Origin: Streptomyces sp. ITFR-21 | Lineage (GTDB): Bacteria > Actinomycetota > Actinomycetes > Streptomycetales > Streptomycetaceae | Reading direction: 5' to 3' | Assembly (NCBI RefSeq): GCF_031844685.1 | Contig: NZ_CP134605.1 | Coordinates: 6,174,001 to 6,238,000 of the forward strand | Length of the DNA: 64,000 nt | In this document: positions 62,601 through 64,000 of the stretch, piece by piece | Numbering within the stretch: position 1 is the first letter of the stretch | Layout of the letters: each line of letters starts with the position of its first letter | The notes under the pieces: model-generated | What the model was told of the DNA's origin: nothing | Database searches by the model: none | What the model saw: only the letters and a program-made list of their open reading frames with translations | Made by a program: the position numbers and the translations under genes

Positions 62601-62887
62601 CGGTGGCCCGTACCTGGCAGACCGTCCTCGGCGTCGACCGGGTCGGGGCGCACGACGACTTCTTCGACCTCGGCGGCGAGTCGCTGCTCGCCATGCAACT
62701 GGTCACCCGGCTGCGGGAGCAGCTGGGCGTGGCGCTGTCGGTCCGGGCGTTCTTCGACGCGGGCAACCCCACCGTCGCCGTACTGGCCGACCTCATCGAG
62801 GCGTCCCGCCGCGACGGCGCCCCCGTCGCCGCGGCCATCGCCCCCAGCCCCCGCAGGGCCGCCGCCCGGACCACCGTGGAGGACTGA
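56633..62887 (+). CDS. Hybrid NRPS/PKS: C-KS-AT-MT-PCP
   Basis: A 2084-residue megasynthase. C domain: about 45-480, His183-His184 in HHIACDD (final Gly of HHxxxDG is Asp). KS: about 540-960 with Cys723 (ATACSTSLVAL), EAHGTGT and an intact KTNIGHLDAAAG. AT: about 1080-1370 with Ser1162 in GHSLGEYTAA and TAVHS at the specificity position, closer to malonyl HAFH than methylmalonyl YASH. Methyltransferase: about 1500-1880 with LEVGAGRGYLTWDV and FDVVLAFNVLHATPDLH, of the PKS-embedded type; C- or O-methylation cannot be told. PCP Ser is in DLGGESLLAMQL. No KR, DH or ER, so the keto group stays or is methylated as an enol. The N-terminus carries a threefold 18-bp repeat (TGPAAP). The GTG follows GGAGG by seven bases. 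Confidence 0.92.
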   Translation: MSGDEATVGERRRELLRRMLAGRGLAPTGPAAPTGPAAPTGPAAATGAAGPRLPAPLSHAQRRMWFLHRLAPADPAYHLTVGVRLTGPLDAARLRRAFAAAAGRHGVLRTLYRGDPPGDPVQVAAPETADVPFEVRDLPPGEDPEPAVRAWSDVPFDLAADLPLRLLLLRRGPAEHLLFLTVHHIACDDLSWEILLGEVSAAYRDRPAPPPAARQYADFARWEAAQPRGAAFERSRAYWRQLLAGPGGAVRLPADQPRPGRPPGRGVRRRSAVSRHAAEGVRALARTEQASPYMVLLAAAALLLRRHGSTGRIPFGTPVVSRPRPEFEPVIGNFGNVIVLPVDAGPPGEDPAFPELVARVRELCAEAYAHQDVPFETVVEDARPDRGGGTPRLFDVMFSHRSSLLRGLDLPGVRCAEYPLDPGTARFDLVLDVADDADGGGGMTVTVTARTDMFTASTTQHLADRFAALIEELAARPGPPAQSAHPAHPAHPTGADRPPGPRQEETTAMPERTLQPAPLSDPVPDPVPDPVPDPKPAHDPNHDPDYDPELDIAIVGMAGRFPGAPTLDGFWEVLAEGRETAVPFTDEEFVAAGHDPRELADPGLVKVEAAVEGIDLFDAAFFGYRPTEAELLDPQQRLFLECAHHALEQAGCAPREYPGPVGVYAGASQSRYFLNQVHPHIAGAPNSMALLPAVSANSPSSFATRVCYELGLTGPGITVATACSTSLVALHLACRDLLDHQCDVALAGGASLNPSPKMGYHYLPDGPLSPDGRCRSFDAAADGMFPGDGVGVVVLKRLADALADGDTIRAVVKGSAVNNDGDRKAGFSAPSAEGQTEVILAAHAAAGVAAGSISYVEAHGTGTPVGDPIELQALVDAFSTDPDTADRPGFCAIGSVKTNIGHLDAAAGIAGVIKTVLALEHELIPPSLHFERPNPLIPLDGGPFRVATGRTPWQRTPGVPRRAGVSAFGIGGTNAHVVLQEAPARSALPTGGAPATDSRHHLVTVSAKSPQALAEGAAALADHLDAHPWLELRDVAHTLRSGREEFPYRRAVAAAGTAAAARALRGSGGSTDRATDGRPVAFLLPGGGTQFAGMGAELHRGEPVFRAELDRCAAIMDGHGRDLHAELARDGAGFAGVVATGYAVARQLEAYGVRPAALLGHSLGEYTAACLAGVISLEDVLPLVAERERLMLLAGGATISVLLAEEQLRDRLTGGLGVAAVNGPLHCSVSGPVAEIEALEARLTEQGVDHSRLRLATAVHSALLEPILPQYAEALARVALHAPRVPLISNVTGVPLTPEQATDPGYWLRHTRQTVRFADGLTTLHDARRPVLVETGPGRGLTRLAGLQLGREATAVPAMRHPRDGHGDSEALVGALGAVWAAGGTIGRHAPYDDRPRRRVPLPGYAFQRRRYWVDAPRPAAEPGTYLIPDGLRDPAFARALDLAAAGSRLLLTDPAEPVDPATPSGPALPDPLDPSGPLAGPTRAAVAHIDPVREAGLLTEDDELLRQRITVVHPPADLQRDLDRLCARYTLRFLHDAGVRTAPGSTTTADRVAADIGVVPGYRPFLDAMLAMLAADGHLTAGAAGALTFQAPPGQDGDLGADPGIDALSAAVLARHPDRADELDLLERCAARYPEVFTGAVEGHQVLLPDGAGDISQDVVDQRVGTSDVAVHTRLVAQAVARLARQARGGRLRVLEVGAGRGYLTWDVADALKGIPGVEYHFTDLGRSFVLAGQRTAADKDLDFMRFGVLDISADPGPQGYPAGGFDVVLAFNVLHATPDLHRTVANVRSLLGDGGRLFLLEATTQRRPSMMTAGLFAGWWYFADDLREHSPLLPPAGWRTLLEAAGYDEVRVHPRDTGLLRDADHALLVARRALPDGAAERSARIGRLEEAGASVEILPHRTATALAAALGALSDGGGPLVLKLVDDAARPATPTPTAVGTTSTPTTAGTAPEPQTPSGGLYGGGSAFNLRPDLDTPYTEPRTELERTVARTWQTVLGVDRVGAHDDFFDLGGESLLAMQLVTRLREQLGVALSVRAFFDAGNPTVAVLADLIEASRRDGAPVAAAIAPSPRRAAARTTVED
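56711..56764. repeat. 18-bp tandem repeat in the C-KS-AT-MT-PCP gene
   Basis: Three copies of cccacggggccggccgct, the last slightly changed, encode Pro-Thr-Gly-Pro-Ala-Ala repeats before the condensation domain. This is probably a flexible docking or linker tail. Confidence 0.9.
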
Positions 62888-62890
62888 CCG

Positions 62891-64000
62891 ATGCCGTCCG
62901 ACATCACCCCCGCCCCGCTGGAGTTCCCGGCCTCCTACGACCAGGAGCGCATGTGGTTCTTCCACCGCCTCGACCCCGGCAACCCCTCCTACAACGTGCC
63001 GCTCGTCCTGCGGCTGCGCGGACCGCTCGACCCCGGCCGGCTGGCCCGCGCGCTGGACCGGGTGGTGGCCCGCCAGGAGATCCTGCGCACCACCTATGCG
63101 ACCGGTCCGGACGGCGCCCTGAGCCAGTTCGTCCACGAGCGGGCGGCCGTACCGCTGGAGACGCACGCCCTGGACACGCCGCCCGCGGAACCCGCGGAAG
63201 CCGACCCCCGGGTCCGGGCGAGCGTGCGCGAAGTGGTCCGCGAGCCGTTCGACCTCACCGCCCGTCCACCGGTCCGCGCCCGGCTGCTGCGGCTGGCCGC
63301 CGACGACCACCTCCTGGTGTTCTGCCTGCACCACATCGCCACCGACGGCTGGTCGCTCGGCCTGCTCGTCGGCGAACTCGACGCCTTCTACCGGGCGGAC
63401 CGCGACGGCCACCGGCCACGGCTGCCCGAACTGACCGTCCAGTACGCCGACTACGCCGAATGGCAGCGCGCCACCCTGACCCCCGAGGCCCTCACCGCCC
63501 GGCTCGACCACTGGCGCGGGATACTCGGCGAGCAGCCGCCGCGGCTCACCCTCCCCACCGACCGGCCCCGCCCCGCCCGGCCGTCCTTCCGCGGCGCCCG
63601 GCTCGACTTCGAACTGCCGCCCGCGGCCCACCGGGAGCTGCGCGACGTCGCCGGACGGCACGGCGTCACCCTGCACATGACGCTGCTGGCCGCCTGGAAC
63701 GCGCTGCTGCACCGCTACGGCGCCGGTGAGCGCATCGTCGTCGGCACCTTGCTCGCCAACCGGGACAACGCCCAACTGACGCCGCTGATGGGGCTGTTCG
63801 TCAACACCCTGCCGGTGCGGGTGGATGTGGCCGGGACACTGACGTTCGCCGGGCTGCTGGGCCGGGTACGTGCCGCGTCGCTGGACGTGCTGGCCCACCA
63901 GGACACCCCCGTCGACAGCATCGTCCGCTCACTCGGCGCGGGCCGCGACGGCGGCGGCAACCCGCTGTTCGACACCCTCTTCGCTTTGCAGAACTTCGCC
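62891..64000 (+). CDS. NRPS, condensation domain (3' partial)
   Basis: The frame opens at ATG 62891, three bases after the preceding stop, and is still open at the right edge (370 codons). It is a condensation domain with SYDQERMWFFHRLDPGNPSYN at the start, intact HHIATDGWSLGLLVGELDAFY, VQYADYAEWQR, and PLMGLFVNTLPVRV, the pattern of an LCL domain joining two L-configured units. A further adenylation and carrier domain, and perhaps the terminal thioesterase or cyclase, should follow outside the window. It belongs to the same rightward operon. Confidence 0.93.
   Translation, partial: MPSDITPAPLEFPASYDQERMWFFHRLDPGNPSYNVPLVLRLRGPLDPGRLARALDRVVARQEILRTTYATGPDGALSQFVHERAAVPLETHALDTPPAEPAEADPRVRASVREVVREPFDLTARPPVRARLLRLAADDHLLVFCLHHIATDGWSLGLLVGELDAFYRADRDGHRPRLPELTVQYADYAEWQRATLTPEALTARLDHWRGILGEQPPRLTLPTDRPRPARPSFRGARLDFELPPAAHRELRDVAGRHGVTLHMTLLAAWNALLHRYGAGERIVVGTLLANRDNAQLTPLMGLFVNTLPVRVDVAGTLTFAGLLGRVRAASLDVLAHQDTPVDSIVRSLGAGRDGGGNPLFDTLFALQNFA

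Noticed and set aside
36618..64000. Assigning the cluster as chalkophomycin
   Set aside because: Salicylate synthase, salicylate ligase and iron boxes are not expected from the described chalkophomycin features (N-hydroxypyrrole, oxazoline, diazeniumdiolate, methoxypyrrolinone), so only relatedness is claimed.

Overview
The window reads as chromosomal DNA of a Streptomyces-like actinomycete. Base composition is very GC-rich with strong G/C preference at third codon positions, many genes start with GTG, one has a twin-arginine signal, and three 19-bp sites resemble DmdR/IdeR iron boxes. No rRNA, tRNA, CRISPR array or intact insertion sequence was seen.

Layout. (1) 0-4.4 kb: a secreted surface protein cut by the left edge, a Tat-exported BBE/cytokinin-dehydrogenase-like flavin oxidase, and a MarR regulator. 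(2) 4.5-8.1 kb: a small efflux locus, DUF3291-MFS-TetR read leftward, divergent from a MerR regulator. (3) 8.1-31.2 kb: a leftward, tightly packed operon for a PUFA-synthase-like (Pfa) iterative polyketide/fatty-acid system: free ACP, thioesterase, PfaA-like KS-AT-5xACP-KR-DH, a fused KS-CLF-AT-DH protein, PfaD enoyl reductase, two acyl-CoA dehydrogenases and a flavin oxidoreductase. (4) 31.4-33.5 kb: about 2 kb with no credible gene, carrying repeats. (5) 33.5-36.4 kb: a frame-broken small gene, a Crp/Fnr regulator, a GntR/FCD regulator and a divergent PEBP-like protein sharing a striking palindrome. (6) 36.6 kb to the right edge: an iron-box-controlled hybrid NRPS/PKS metallophore cluster, continuing beyond the window.

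Region 6 is the most unusual part. It combines a salicylate synthase, a salicylate-AMP ligase and an aryl carrier protein (salicylate starter) with a SznF-like cupin enzyme and a YqcI/YcgG heme N-oxygenase fused to an MbtH-like domain. That enzyme pair is associated with N-N bond formation from arginine: nitrosourea in streptozotocin, and C-diazeniumdiolate (graminine) in gramibactin and chalkophomycin. One adenylation domain carries, by hand alignment, the ten-residue code DINYWGGIGK, known for N5-hydroxyornithine and therefore plausible for graminine. A Cy-A-PCP protein should add an oxazoline or thiazoline ring. A C-KS-AT-MT-PCP protein without a ketoreductase should give a methylated beta-keto or enol unit. 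A KS-PCP protein has lost its AT and a catalytic His. I infer a salicyl-azoline, diazeniumdiolate-containing metal chelator. It is related to, but not the same as, chalkophomycin, whose described features include no salicylate cap.

In region 3 the Pfa-like megasynthases would build a poly-unsaturated acyl chain iteratively on the tandem ACPs, PfaD would reduce selected double bonds, the acyl-CoA dehydrogenases and the flavoprotein could add unsaturation, and the dedicated ACP and thioesterase may offload the chain. The product cannot be read from sequence. Family assignments come from motif recognition without database searches, and comparisons to SznF and the A-domain codes were made from memory.
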